Shown piece by piece: positions 1-8,539 of a DNA stretch of 64,000 nt (positions are counted from its first letter, which is position 1; each line of letters starts with the position of its first letter). A program made the translations under genes and the position numbers. Below the pieces are notes generated by a model. That model was not told where the DNA came from. It worked only from the letters and a program-made list of their open reading frames with translations, and did not search any database. This DNA is from Desulfosudis oleivorans (GTDB lineage: Bacteria; Desulfobacterota; Desulfobacteria; Desulfobacterales; SURF-7), in contig DYJD01000025.1 in NCBI GenBank assembly GCA_020723325.1, positions 1 to 64,000 of the forward strand, in the 5' to 3' direction.

Positions 1-2
1 CG

Positions 3-185
3 ATCATGGCACGGATTTTTGAGCCTGTGAAGATGGGGTTATTTGAGCGCTTACAATGTAGGATGTGTGCAAGAGAGGTTCACATTCGAGTAGACACACT
101 TCAGAGTGAACAAGTTTGTTCAAAATGTGGTCAACGTAATCTGCTTCGCTTAGGGAAATATTACGTTACAATAGTAGGCACATAA
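3..185 (+). CDS. Zinc-ribbon protein, C-terminal part (5' end outside window)
   Basis: An open frame runs in from the window edge and stops with TAA at 183-185. It has two CxxC knuckles (CRMC and CSKC) about 20 residues apart, the pattern of a small zinc ribbon, followed by a short basic tail. An in-frame ATG lies at 6-8, but no upstream sequence is available to judge a ribosome binding site, so this may be the tail of a longer protein or a complete 59-residue one. Function unknown. Confidence 0.4.
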   Translation: MMARIFEPVKMGLFERLQCRMCAREVHIRVDTLQSEQVCSKCGQRNLLRLGKYYVTIVGT

Positions 186-1114
186 TTTTGAAATCAATTC
201 AATAGTCGATAGCCTGGATTTCCACAGACAATATTTTTGTACCAGGCTGTTCTTGCTTTGCTTGGTTGAATTATACCTTTCGTTCATTGACTTTGGGAAA
301 GAGCAAGGAAAATGCCAAAAAGCGAATTGAGATATCTCAACTTTTCATTATACATTTTCAAGAAGATCATGTTTGCGTTCTTTAATGGATTTGCTTGAAA
401 TACAGCCAAACGATTGGACGTGTCCAATCAATCTAATATATATAATAAGGGCATGGTAAAATCGGGGCTTTGAAAAATTCCGAAGTTTTATTTTTTTCAA
501 TAAGTATTTTGTTTTATTGTATTATATTGACCATTTTCATTGGACATCCAATTTTTTCATTGGACAGATGAGAAACCGTGTTTGGACAAAAGGGATTTCC
601 CGGTTGAGAATTTGAAAAATGGCATGCAAACCCGGAACTCAATCTTGTTGTCAATACTACCTGCAATATCAAGCGGTTTTGAATCTACAAATTTTGTAGT
701 TTTTATCATTTCATGGAGAACCCCGGCTCTTTCATTGGACATCTTTCTGATTTCCATTGGACATTTCCCATTTCCGTCTGAGCGAAAAAAGGATCATCAT
801 CGCGGCCCAAAAACTGATCCTGAAGAATCATTTTTCAATGGGTTTGTGCCGATGGTTGGCTCATAATTGTTTTTGGGTCGGCTTTAAAATAATTTCGCGG
901 CGTAGCCAAAGTCATTGGATAATGGTGGGAAGGCCTGCAAATGATGGAGAGTGGATAGCCAATGGTTGATATCTATAGGCCGCAATGCGGATAGTTCCGG
1001 TCCGCGATCAGGCCTGAAGACTACTCACCGGCGGCTTTTGGCTTGCCGGAGATTGGCTATTTGGTGGTTTTTATAGACACGTTATCAATTTTATTTTGAA
1101 TCAATACATCAAAG
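186..1114. other. Gene-poor stretch with TTGGACAT repeats
   Basis: No convincing gene is seen in these 930 bases. Open frames on both strands lack ribosome binding sites and recognisable motifs. The stretch holds an inverted repeat GATTGGAC/GTCCAATC (412-429) and two pairs of direct CATTGGACAT repeats (538-547 and 558-567; 733-742 and 755-764) spaced 20-22 bp within each pair. Repeated short motifs at such spacing resemble operators or multiple terminal repeats of an IS21-like end, but no transposase is present. Confidence 0.5.
412..429. promoter_or_regulatory. Inverted repeat, possible operator
   Basis: GATTGGAC and GTCCAATC face each other across two bases. The half-site TTGGAC is shared with the four direct repeats between 538 and 764, suggesting one DNA-binding protein could recognise all of them. 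No adjacent regulator gene is visible, so the function is unknown. Confidence 0.3.
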
Positions 1115-1513
1115 CTACGATCGGATTTCCGATAAAAGGTCTGGATGCCGATCAAGCACTTTAAGCAGCTTTATCAACGCCAACGGCGGTTTGGTTTTGC
1201 CGTTCTCATAACGTGAAAAAGCATTGATGCCGCCACCAAAAATCTCACTGGCTTGACGCTGGTCCAATGAAAGTTTTTTGCGTACTTTGGCTATAAACGC
1301 CGGGTCCACAATGGATGCGTTCACCTGCTTGTTGAAGCTCAACATGAATGAACTCACCCGGGCCGATTCTTTCATATCTAAAACAGCTTCGCCGCACGCC
1401 GTGCAGAAATCCCCTGTTATTGAGGGAATAACCGTAGATTCACCTTTATAGACATAAGGCTTGTCACGGGTATCGCGGATCAATTCTGCGCCACCACAAA
1501 TTGGACATCTCAT
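1115..1513 (-). CDS. mqsA: MqsA-family antitoxin (orphan)
   Basis: Protein of 132 residues, the usual MqsA length. The N-terminal zinc-binding part has C3, C6, C37 and C40; the C-terminal Xre-type helix-turn-helix carries the INAFSRYENG segment, with the Asn and Arg that read DNA in MqsA. MqsA neutralises the MqsR mRNA interferase and represses its own promoter. No mqsR gene is seen on either side: the 300 bases upstream contain only the promoter region, so this is an orphan antitoxin or stand-alone repressor. The family call is strong; absence of the toxin is seen directly. Confidence 0.88.
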   Translation of the reverse strand: MRCPICGGAELIRDTRDKPYVYKGESTVIPSITGDFCTACGEAVLDMKESARVSSFMLSFNKQVNASIVDPAFIAKVRKKLSLDQRQASEIFGGGINAFSRYENGKTKPPLALIKLLKVLDRHPDLLSEIRS

Positions 1514-1827
1514 GTTTATAACCCCTTAAAAAACAATAGTTTTTCCATGAGATTAAATAACCTATCTGGTTAAATTTGGCAAGTAGGTTAATTAGGTAAA
1601 TACCAACGTTGAGCCTTACTATATTAAAAACCTACTCGGTCTCAAGGGGCTTTCTTATTATAACCTGTCAACCTGGAAGCGGCAGCGTGAAAAAATGCCG
1701 CTCAACGCCATATCTCCTAAAAAACGAATAGGAATCCAGAAAGAAAAATATCCAGAAATCTTTTTACGCTTGAAAGTAAGGCGTATTTGCCTTACTATTA
1801 TTATACGATTGAAAGGAGTTGAAGCCA
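1514..1827. promoter_or_regulatory. Divergent promoter region of mqsA and vapBC, with MqsA-type operator
   Basis: This noncoding gap separates mqsA (minus) from vapBC (plus). At 1559-1571 AACCT-ATC-TGGTT nearly matches the AACCT-spacer-AGGTT palindrome bound by MqsA in E. coli, and further ACCTA/TAGGT half-sites lie near 1583 and 1632. An AT-rich TATTAT/TATACG stretch near 1793-1806 could be the -10 region for vapB. The assignment is by motif only. Confidence 0.45.
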
Positions 1828-2079
1828 ATGAGCACCCTGACCATTACCGCTAAAGGCCAAGTCACCTTGCGGCAAGATCTATTAAATCATCTGGGTGTCC
1901 GCCCAGGCCAGAAAATCGAGGTTGATAAATTGCCCAACGGCAGGATCGTGGTGAGAGCGGCCGCCCCAAATGGCACGATTTCAGATTTCATCGGCTGCCT
2001 TTCGAAAAAAAGCCGGACCATTCTAAGCATTGATGAAATGAATGAGATTGCGGCTAAAGGCTGGGCAGGGGAAGAATGA
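1828..2079 (+). CDS. vapB: AbrB/MazE-type antitoxin (VapB)
   Basis: A SpoVT-AbrB swapped-hairpin domain occupies the N-terminus (ITAKGQVTLRQDLL, then LGVRPGQKIEV), followed by a toxin-binding tail. I chose the ATG at 1828 over an upstream in-frame TTG because AAAGGAG ends nine bases before it. The stop overlaps the start of the PIN toxin (ATGA at 2076), the usual translational coupling of VapBC operons. It should bind the toxin and autorepress. Confidence 0.85.
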   Translation: MSTLTITAKGQVTLRQDLLNHLGVRPGQKIEVDKLPNGRIVVRAAAPNGTISDFIGCLSKKSRTILSIDEMNEIAAKGWAGEE

Positions 2080-2474
2080 AAATTACAGTGGACGCCAATG
2101 TGCTGGTGCGGGCTGCCGTTCAAGACGACAAGCCCCAGGCACGCCTGGCGGTAAAAGCCCTGCAGGAGGCTGCACTGGTTGCCGTACCCTTGCCGGTACT
2201 CTGTGAGTTCGTTTGGGTGTTGAGGCGCGGTTATAAAATGTCCTTTGCCGATATTTCAGAGGCCATTCGTCGTCTGATGAACAGTACCAATGTCGTCATG
2301 AACCGGCCGACAGTCGAGGCCGGATTATCTGTCCTGGATGCGGGTGGCGATTTTGCAGATGGGGTTATCGCCTATGAAGGGGACTGGTTGGGCGCTGAGG
2401 AATTCGTCTCCTTTGATAAAGAAGCTGTTGCCTTAATGCAATCGCAAGGAATATCCACTCGTTTGCTTTATTAA
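2076..2474 (+). CDS. vapC: PIN-domain ribonuclease toxin (VapC)
   Basis: PIN-domain protein of 132 residues. The acidic metal-binding residues expected for the fold are present: D6 in ITVDANVL, E44 in LCEFVW, D92/D95 in GGDFADG and D114 in VSFDKEA. VapC toxins cleave RNA, often initiator tRNA or rRNA loops. The gene starts inside the antitoxin stop codon, so the pair is one operon and appears intact. Confidence 0.88.
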   Translation: MKITVDANVLVRAAVQDDKPQARLAVKALQEAALVAVPLPVLCEFVWVLRRGYKMSFADISEAIRRLMNSTNVVMNRPTVEAGLSVLDAGGDFADGVIAYEGDWLGAEEFVSFDKEAVALMQSQGISTRLLY

Positions 2475-2483
2475 GGTGAGAAA

Positions 2484-2705
2484 TTGAAGAAACCAAAAGA
2501 GGAAAATCCGGCCAAATTCTTTCTTGCCGCTAATCTGTATCTTACCCATAAGGTGAGCTTTCAACGGGCTGCTGAATTAGCCGGTATGTCTTTTGAAGAA
2601 TTCAAGGCCGGGTTGAAAAAGCATTTCAATACCGGCTATATTTTATCCGATGAGGTGGTTACAGATGATCTTGTGGTCGTGGAGCAACTTATATCCGATT
2701 CCTGA
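2484..2705 (+). CDS. UPF0175-like small antitoxin candidate
   Basis: A 73-residue protein starting with TTG at 2484, nine bases after vapC. It contains the signature AAELAGMSFEEFKAGL, a short helix-turn-helix typical of UPF0175 proteins, which usually pair with DUF3368 PIN toxins. No second PIN toxin follows, so it is either a third gene of the vapBC operon or a leftover antitoxin. A bidirectional terminator lies 60 bases downstream. Confidence 0.55.
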   Translation: MKKPKEENPAKFFLAANLYLTHKVSFQRAAELAGMSFEEFKAGLKKHFNTGYILSDEVVTDDLVVVEQLISDS

Positions 2706-2766
2706 AACCGATTGCTGGATTGCCTAATACCAGCCCCCGATCTTCCTCACCCCCCAAAAAAATAAA

Positions 2767-2805
2767 AAAGCCCCGAATCCGCAAGGAGCGCGAGGCCGGG
2801 GCTTT
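2767..2805. terminator. Bidirectional intrinsic terminator
   Basis: AAAGCCCCG (2767-2775) pairs with CGGGGCTTT (2797-2805), flanked by A and T runs on both sides. It sits between convergent transcription units: the plus-strand vapBC group and the 8.5-kb minus-strand operon whose last gene is ardC. Confidence 0.8.
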
Positions 2806-2813
2806 CAAAATAA

Positions 2814-3737
2814 TTATGCAGCGATGATGGTGTTTGTTTCCGCTTCATCATCTGCGGCAATGGCCGTATTCAGATGGTTCAGAATTTCATTGGCCAGGGG
2901 CTGAGAATACTTGAAGGCTTCCATGAATTTCTCCTCCCGTAATCCCGGAGTCACATCCCGGCTCCAATTATAGAGATAGGCCGCCTGGGGCTGGATGTCG
3001 AGACCCAGACCGCTTTTAACAAGACCCACAGTGAGTTCCGCCTCCAGTTCGGCGTCGATCCGGTCGGCTTCCCGATCGGTATGGTCGAGCATGATATGGG
3101 CGAACTCATGGATCAACAAACCCAGATCATGGCCTGGGGCAACGGCCTGGTCAATGTAAATGGTTTTTCCCCTGGCCATTCCGCCGGCTGATCCCAGATC
3201 CTGATGGGTGATCCCGATGCCTTTGTCCCGGATCAGTCCGATCATGGCTTCGGAAAAATGATTGAGGTTTTCGCCGGTGGTGGCGTAAAGCCTGCGCTTG
3301 ACGTCGTTGCGCTTCTCCAGCATGTTTTCGATGACAGCCACCCGGTCGCCCCGGGTCTGGGAATAATCCCACACATACACCGGTTTGAACAGGACAAAGG
3401 CGGTTTCCGGTTCAACTTGTTCCAGGTGGCCTGAACAATCCCGGTCGGCGTTTTCCCGCTTTGCTTTCACCGGCACCGGTGCAAAAATCAGGATGCCCTT
3501 TTCTCCTTTTTGCACAAAGCGTCGGTATTTGGTTTTCCAGGCTGAAAATCCTTCGGTCCAGATGGCTTCCCGTTTCTGGGCATGTACCAAAAGCAGGTTG
3601 TTGATGGAATAATTCCTTCCGAATCGCATGAGCTGAGAAATTCCGCTGAACCAGTTTTGGATTTCATCGAGATTCTGCAACTCCAGGATAGTTTGGAGGG
3701 TTTCGCATTTTGTCCTTGTAGTCGATCTTTTTTGCAA
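2814..3737 (-). CDS. ardC: ArdC-type antirestriction/zincin protein, start region apparently frameshifted
   Basis: The N-terminal part (residues about 12-90) matches the ArdC single-strand DNA-binding domain, with FGRNYSINNLLLV and a KGEKG turn. The C-terminal half is a zincin metallopeptidase with HEFAH at 210-214 and a downstream acidic ELEAEL ligand segment. ArdC proteins protect incoming single-stranded DNA from host restriction. Oddity: this frame opens with a TTG at 3737 that has no ribosome binding site, while a well-placed AAAGGAG and ATG at 3756 lie in another frame and encode a plausible N-terminus ending in DYKDKMR before stopping about 30 codons in. One base change near 3700 would join them. 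Last gene of its operon; hairpin leader upstream. Confidence 0.75.
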   Translation of the reverse strand: MQKRSTTRTKCETLQTILELQNLDEIQNWFSGISQLMRFGRNYSINNLLLVHAQKREAIWTEGFSAWKTKYRRFVQKGEKGILIFAPVPVKAKRENADRDCSGHLEQVEPETAFVLFKPVYVWDYSQTRGDRVAVIENMLEKRNDVKRRLYATTGENLNHFSEAMIGLIRDKGIGITHQDLGSAGGMARGKTIYIDQAVAPGHDLGLLIHEFAHIMLDHTDREADRIDAELEAELTVGLVKSGLGLDIQPQAAYLYNWSRDVTPGLREEKFMEAFKYSQPLANEILNHLNTAIAADDEAETNTIIAA

Positions 3738-3790
3738 AATGGGTGTGTTTCGTCATGTTGATTCTCCTTTCGGGAGCGGACATGGCGATG

Positions 3791-3829
3791 CCCGTAAAGG
3801 GGACGTCATGCCGGCTCCCCTTGTACGGG
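3791..3829 (-). ncRNA. Hairpin leader of ardC, radC RNA motif-like
   Basis: Read on the minus strand, CCCGTACAAGGGGA pairs with TCCCCTTTACGGG about 35 bases before the strong ribosome binding site of ardC. Four other genes in the same operon carry an equivalent hairpin. The placement before antirestriction, radC and other DNA-acting genes matches the published radC RNA motif, a structured 5' UTR element of unknown ligand. Confidence 0.5.
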
Positions 3830-3853
3830 TTGGAATGTGGTTTGATGAAATTG

Positions 3854-4399
3854 TTACATCCGGTCGATCATCTTCGCTGCTTCGCTTTTCAAGTCCGACA
3901 AAAGGCCTTTATCGCAAAAGCTGAAATAGTCACGGGTGCCTGTATCCACAATGAGATGGTCGTGCACGGTCATATCCAAAATTTTGGCCACCGTGAGGAT
4001 GCGCCTGGTGACCAGGATATCTTCCTGTGATGGCGCCAGAATGCCGGATGGGTGGTTGTGCCCGATCAAAAGCGCACTGGCGCTGGCGGCGATGGCCGGC
4101 TTGAAGACCTCCCGGACCGAAACCGGCGAGGAGTTAACGGAACCCATGGAGACCAAGTTGGTTCCCATGATCCTGTTCTTGGAATTCAGCATGACAACGA
4201 TCAAGTGCTCCCGGTCATCCTGGCCGCAGGCGGCAATGGTTTTACAGATCAGACTCGCACCCAGAAAGGCATTGGAAATTTCCATGTCATACCGGATGGA
4301 CTTGTCTCGAACCATGGCGATGCGGTAGGCATAGGTGAGATAGTGCTTTTTGTCGGATGTTTTTTGAGTCGATTCGTTCGGATTGGATTTCGGCTTCAT
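3854..4399 (-). CDS. radC: RadC/JAB-domain protein
   Basis: A 181-residue RadC-family protein with a JAMM metalloprotease-like site: E97, GHNHPSG (H114, H116), S124 and D127. The family is widespread in mobile elements and often called a DNA repair protein, though its reaction is not established. The ATG follows AAGGAGGAAGTC. It lies in the minus-strand operon between the helicase and ardC and has its own hairpin leader. Confidence 0.85.
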   Translation of the reverse strand: MKPKSNPNESTQKTSDKKHYLTYAYRIAMVRDKSIRYDMEISNAFLGASLICKTIAACGQDDREHLIVVMLNSKNRIMGTNLVSMGSVNSSPVSVREVFKPAIAASASALLIGHNHPSGILAPSQEDILVTRRILTVAKILDMTVHDHLIVDTGTRDYFSFCDKGLLSDLKSEAAKMIDRM

Positions 4400-4434
4400 G
4401 ACTTCCTCCTTAAAAATATGAAAGGAGGATTTTT

Positions 4435-4463
4435 CCCATGGGGAGAAAGCCTCCCTTCATGGG
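4435..4463 (-). ncRNA. Hairpin leader of radC, radC RNA motif-like
   Basis: On the minus strand CCCATGAAGGGAG pairs with CTCCCCATGGG across a short loop, about 35 bases upstream of the radC start. It has the same CCC-x-GGGA / TCCC-x-GGG layout as four other leaders in this operon. Confidence 0.5.
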
Positions 4464-4479
4464 ATTGATTTGAATAAGA

Positions 4480-6789
4480 TCAGGCCGCCTGTCGGGACGG
4501 GCAACCTTGCTTTAGTTCGATGAGCAGATACTGCTTGCCGTCCGGCAGAAGCTGTATGGCCTTGCCGTTGATCCAGCCCTTGCCTTTGGCGTCGTATTCG
4601 CCGATCTGCCGCTGGTCGTGGAAGATCCGGCCTTTGAGGAACAGGAATTTGGCCTTGGTATCGGCAATGATCGCCACGGCAAATCCCTGGTGGGGATATA
4701 CCTTGCCGCGGATCACCCGTATCAGGCTAACTTCCGGTCCTGATGGTTCATTCCTCTGACCTATCACCGCCGGTTCCGGGGAAGTTGGTAAATCTTTAAC
4801 CGGCTCATCCAAACGATCATCAGCCTGGGAAACCGCCTCGGTGAGACCGTTCCATTTGTCTTGCGCCGATTCCCGGGCTTCCTCACCCAGCAGGGATTTG
4901 GCCATTCTCACCAGGATGGAGGTGTCGCCTTCAGCCAGGGCAGTCAGACCCTTGTCACTGAGATCACCTTCCACAGCCAGGGCCACCTGCATCTTGTCGG
5001 CCATGAGCGATAAGGCCACGGCCTGCATGGTTTCGGCATACACCATGTAATACACTCGCACCGGCGCTTGCTGGCCGATGCGCCAGGAGCGCCGGCCGGC
5101 CTGGCGCAAGGTAAAAACGCTGTACCCGGTCTGAAAGAACACGATGGACGGGAACTCCAACAGATCCAGGCCCGTCTCGATGAGACGCGGGTTGGTGATC
5201 AACACATCGGGATTTTCGTCTCGCATTCTGACCTTTAGCCAGGATTCTCTTTGGGCCGCGGCCGGATGGTTCTGCCGCAGGACGAGAACGGTCAGCCCCC
5301 GGTCTTCGATCCGTTCCTTGAGGTCCGGAATGAGGTCCCGGGTGCCGGTGTGCTCTAGACAGACCATGGTTTTCCGGCCCTGTCTCTTCTCTTCCCATAA
5401 GATGGAAAGCAGTTCCTCCTCCTTGGCCAGCATCGCTTCGTCGATGCACGGGGCCATGCAAACCACCAGTTTCTCGCCGGTTGAGGGGTCGATTTTACGC
5501 GGATGAGAAACGATCTCACCGCGTCTTGCCCCGTCCGGATAGGCGAGCAGGCTGTTGATCATGGCGCCAAGCAAACTCCGGTCACCGGCGGCCAGGGCGC
5601 AGCGCACTTCGCTCATCAGCTTGCTTTCAAAGGCGGCATAGGCAGCTTGCTGCTCAGACCTCATAGCCACTTCCAGCACTTTTTCCGAATATGGTGGTAA
5701 ACTATGGGCCACGTCCTCCAGTTTCAGGAACACGCAGCGTTCCAAGAGCAAATCCGTGAACACCAGGGGACTCACGCCCGGGCGCTCCTTGATCCTTCGG
5801 GTGACGTTGTTCCGGCCGATGGAGGCGACATTGTCCCGCAGGTCCTCCTTTTCAATACGTTCGATGATGCCGTAACGCTCGGTAAAGGCCATGGCGTTCT
5901 TGTAATCACAGACGGCCTTCATTTTGCCCGGGGCGAGACGGTACAACAGATAGAACAGATTCGTCGAGTATCCGCCGCACAGGGTTCCGGTTAGGCAGAG
6001 GGTGTATTCTGCCGCGCAGATCAGGTTGGCAAAAGCCTGGCCCTGGGCAGAATCCCCGGCCTTGAACTGATGGGCCTCGTCGGCGATGCAGAACTGAAAA
6101 ACTTCCGGCGGCAAATGCCGTTTGATGAACTCGGATTTGGCATAGCGCCGGAACCTGGTCTTGTCCGCTTCCCAGAGGGGCGCGCGACAATTTTCGTTGG
6201 AACAGACCAGCCGTTTACCCGAAACCGCAGGCAGCCGGGCAATCAGCTCGCCGCAATCCGGGCAGGCATGACTCGAAAGCCGCTTGGCCACGGCCGGTTT
6301 TCTAATGAAATGATTCTTGGCCCGCTCCTTGCCCAGGATGTAGAACTCGCGGCCTTTGGGGCAGGGTTTGGTTTTCAAAGCGATCAGTTCCGCAAGACCG
6401 GGACCGTTGGTGTCAATCACTACCGCCTTTGGAACAGTTTGCAGGATCTCTCTTTTCCATTTGTCCACCAGGTGTCCGGGACAGAGCACCAGGGTGCGCG
6501 ATCTTTCGGAACAGACAAGATACGAGGCGCAGATACCCATCAGGGATTTTCCGGACCCCATTTCTCCGATCAAAATTAATCCTTTATGGCCGATACCAAA
6601 ACCTTTGGCGATACTGATCACGGCTTCTGTCTGTCGCGGAAAAGGCTGCCGGAGAAGACCGGCCAGTTTTTCCCGCAAATTGTTTTCCGGGGCGCTCTCG
6701 GCCCGGGGGTCATACACCGGTGAAAAAGCGCCGGCGATTTTCTGCCGCAACGCGGTATTGTATCGGTTCAAAAATTCGCTCAACTGCAT
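4480..6789 (-). CDS. SNF2/DEAH-type helicase
   Basis: Superfamily 2 helicase of about 769 residues. Walker A GEMGSGKS is near residue 75, a DEAH box (IADEAHQF) near 250, and a zinc ribbon (CPDC, then CSNENC) sits between them; the C-terminal helicase half ends in the Snf2-like QAGRRSWRIGQ motif VI. ATP-driven DNA or chromatin-protein remodelling is expected. I chose the ATG at 6789 because GGAGG lies six bases before it; ATGs further upstream in frame lack spacing. Second half of the DNA-processing operon; hairpin leader upstream. Confidence 0.85.
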   Translation of the reverse strand: MQLSEFLNRYNTALRQKIAGAFSPVYDPRAESAPENNLREKLAGLLRQPFPRQTEAVISIAKGFGIGHKGLILIGEMGSGKSLMGICASYLVCSERSRTLVLCPGHLVDKWKREILQTVPKAVVIDTNGPGLAELIALKTKPCPKGREFYILGKERAKNHFIRKPAVAKRLSSHACPDCGELIARLPAVSGKRLVCSNENCRAPLWEADKTRFRRYAKSEFIKRHLPPEVFQFCIADEAHQFKAGDSAQGQAFANLICAAEYTLCLTGTLCGGYSTNLFYLLYRLAPGKMKAVCDYKNAMAFTERYGIIERIEKEDLRDNVASIGRNNVTRRIKERPGVSPLVFTDLLLERCVFLKLEDVAHSLPPYSEKVLEVAMRSEQQAAYAAFESKLMSEVRCALAAGDRSLLGAMINSLLAYPDGARRGEIVSHPRKIDPSTGEKLVVCMAPCIDEAMLAKEEELLSILWEEKRQGRKTMVCLEHTGTRDLIPDLKERIEDRGLTVLVLRQNHPAAAQRESWLKVRMRDENPDVLITNPRLIETGLDLLEFPSIVFFQTGYSVFTLRQAGRRSWRIGQQAPVRVYYMVYAETMQAVALSLMADKMQVALAVEGDLSDKGLTALAEGDTSILVRMAKSLLGEEARESAQDKWNGLTEAVSQADDRLDEPVKDLPTSPEPAVIGQRNEPSGPEVSLIRVIRGKVYPHQGFAVAIIADTKAKFLFLKGRIFHDQRQIGEYDAKGKGWINGKAIQLLPDGKQYLLIELKQGCPSRQAA

Positions 6790-6827
6790 GTGCATCCTCC
6801 GTTTCATGAAAAGGGGATGCAGGTCCT

Positions 6828-6856
6828 CCCAAAGGGGAAGATGCATCCCCTTTGGG
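6828..6856 (-). ncRNA. Hairpin leader of the helicase gene, radC RNA motif-like
   Basis: CCCAAAGGGGA and TCCCCTTTGGG form a perfect 11-bp stem with a short loop between the preceding gene and the helicase ribosome binding site. It is the cleanest of the five related leaders in this operon. Confidence 0.5.
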
Positions 6857-6873
6857 ATAGTGGTTCAACAGGA

Positions 6874-7473
6874 TCATGCGCTTTTCAGGATCGCGAGGTC
6901 TTGCAGGATACGCTCTTCCAACCAGGCCTCGTCCGGCATGGGGATCATCCGGCAATGGAGAAGCTCCGGAACGGAGCCTCCCATAATGGGCGATACCGCG
7001 TCCATGGCGAGCTGGTCCCACAACCAATCGGTCCAGGAAGCCATCAGCGGCGCCTCGCTCAGCTTGTCCACGATGTGGAAGACTCTTTTGCGCGCCGACG
7101 CATCCGTCGGTCCGAAAGCTATGAACTCCCGGGCGCCGGGATTTTTCCAGGGCATGAAATCCCCCCAGGCAAAAAGAATTTTGTGGGTGACGCCGGGCCT
7201 TACACTGCGGGTAAAGGAACGTATGGCGCCATCGTCTCTTTTGATTTCCAGGGGCCTGTAGCCTTCCTGCAGAACGAATTCGCCGGTATCGTCCAGGAGA
7301 TGAATACCGTCCCGGTTGGCGATGATCTGGGCGGAGAGGGCCTTGACCGCCGTGGTGGTGCCGAACATGGACAGGTATTTCACCGTACCGGATTTCTCCA
7401 GCACGATGAACCCGTCCACATACGCCGTGACCCGGCCTTTGTTGTCGATATTGTCCTGAATGATGGTGTGCAT
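6874..7473 (-). CDS. Conserved operon protein of unknown function
   Basis: A 199-residue protein; start chosen at the ATG at 7473 because GAGAGGAG lies six bases upstream. No motif is recognised. The N-terminal third reads like short beta strands (GRVTAYVDGFIVLEKSG), the rest is mixed and ends in helices. It begins 14 bases after the methyltransferase stop, so the two are very likely co-translated; a role in DNA processing or protection is inferred only from position. Confidence 0.7.
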   Translation of the reverse strand: MHTIIQDNIDNKGRVTAYVDGFIVLEKSGTVKYLSMFGTTTAVKALSAQIIANRDGIHLLDDTGEFVLQEGYRPLEIKRDDGAIRSFTRSVRPGVTHKILFAWGDFMPWKNPGAREFIAFGPTDASARKRVFHIVDKLSEAPLMASWTDWLWDQLAMDAVSPIMGGSVPELLHCRMIPMPDEAWLEERILQDLAILKSA

Positions 7474-7487
7474 GGGTTTCTCCTCTC

Positions 7488-8507
7488 TCAACGGATGGTT
7501 TCGATCCTGCCGGTTGCAAGATGCAAGGCCCGGATGCGGATCTCCACCTTTTCAACGGTTTTGCGGATGAGGAAATCCTCGCTCATCTCTTCACTGACGG
7601 TTGCACTTTTGCGCACCGTGCCCTTGATCACCAAACGCCCGCCGTTTTCATCCGTCAGCTCGCCGTTGACATACCCGGCAGCCAGCAGCATGGCGAGATG
7701 CCCTTGACGCAACGGCATCAACGGGCGGGCTTCCGTGAGACAGGGCGGGGCCACTTCCTTGAAAAACAACTCCCGCAGAATCAATGTCAGGGGCAGAATC
7801 TCATCCGGATCGATGTGATTGGCCCTGAACACCAGGGGGCGTTTGCTCTCGGAGGCCACCAGGGTGATGCCTTGTTGCCGGATCTCCGCTGTGGTGGGCA
7901 GCTCGGTGGCCTGGGCATACCGGATTTTGTAGTAATTCTCTTCCACTTCCGAGCGCAGGAGCATTTTCTTGCGACCGATCGCCACCACCTGCTTGAAGGC
8001 CGCAAACTCCGGGTCCGGGAACCGGTAGAGTTCCAGGCCGGCAAGCCTTGTCAACAAAGTGCAGACAGCGGTACGCTGGATTTCCTTCAGGGGGGCGATG
8101 AAAATCAGGACCCCGTTTGGCACCAGCGCGGGCAGGTATTTATGCAAAAACAGAAATTCCAGGCGTTGCCGGTACTGACTGAAATCCCCTTCGTCCAGAT
8201 CGTATGGCGGATTAAGCCACAGCAGGTCGATGCTGCTCGCTGCAACCTCCGCTTCCGTGAGACTGTCGGCGAATAATACCGTTTGAAGCTTCTTGCGAGC
8301 CTGTTCATACCGGCCTTGTTCCAGCTCGATGCCCAGGGTTTCCGCATGGGTTCCTTGGGTCAGCAATTGCAAGGCCTCGCCTTCGCCGCAGCAGGGATCC
8401 AGCATGCGCGCATTGGGTCCGATGGAAAGCCCGGCACTAATGTGTTCCACCACGCAAACCGGGGTTTTGTAATAACCGAGTTTTTCTTGGGATGCGATTC
8501 TTGCCAT
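7488..8507 (-). CDS. DNA N6-adenine methyltransferase-like protein (DUF6094-like)
   Basis: A 339-residue SAM-dependent methyltransferase: motif I LDPCCGEG at 36-43 and catalytic NPPY at 99-102 in the order expected for N6-adenine enzymes. Start set at the ATG at 8507 after AAGGAAGATAAC. The C-terminal third carries no known motif. No cognate nuclease is nearby, so it is likely a solitary methylase that marks the element's own DNA against host restriction, in keeping with ardC in the same operon; that role is inferred. Confidence 0.8.
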   Translation of the reverse strand: MARIASQEKLGYYKTPVCVVEHISAGLSIGPNARMLDPCCGEGEALQLLTQGTHAETLGIELEQGRYEQARKKLQTVLFADSLTEAEVAASSIDLLWLNPPYDLDEGDFSQYRQRLEFLFLHKYLPALVPNGVLIFIAPLKEIQRTAVCTLLTRLAGLELYRFPDPEFAAFKQVVAIGRKKMLLRSEVEENYYKIRYAQATELPTTAEIRQQGITLVASESKRPLVFRANHIDPDEILPLTLILRELFFKEVAPPCLTEARPLMPLRQGHLAMLLAAGYVNGELTDENGGRLVIKGTVRKSATVSEEMSEDFLIRKTVEKVEIRIRALHLATGRIETIR

Positions 8508-8539
8508 GTTATCTTCCTTTTCTGTAAGGGGGTGAATGA

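Noticed and set aside
557-757. 66-codon minus-strand frame in the gene-poor left region
   Set aside because: No ribosome binding site or recognisable motif, and it is bounded by short repeats; treated as chance frame or element scar.
3737-3756. Programmed -1 frameshift at the A AAA AAG run at the ardC start
   Set aside because: The heptamer is in phase with the upstream ATG, but a -1 shift does not lead into the ArdC frame; a +1 change would be needed.
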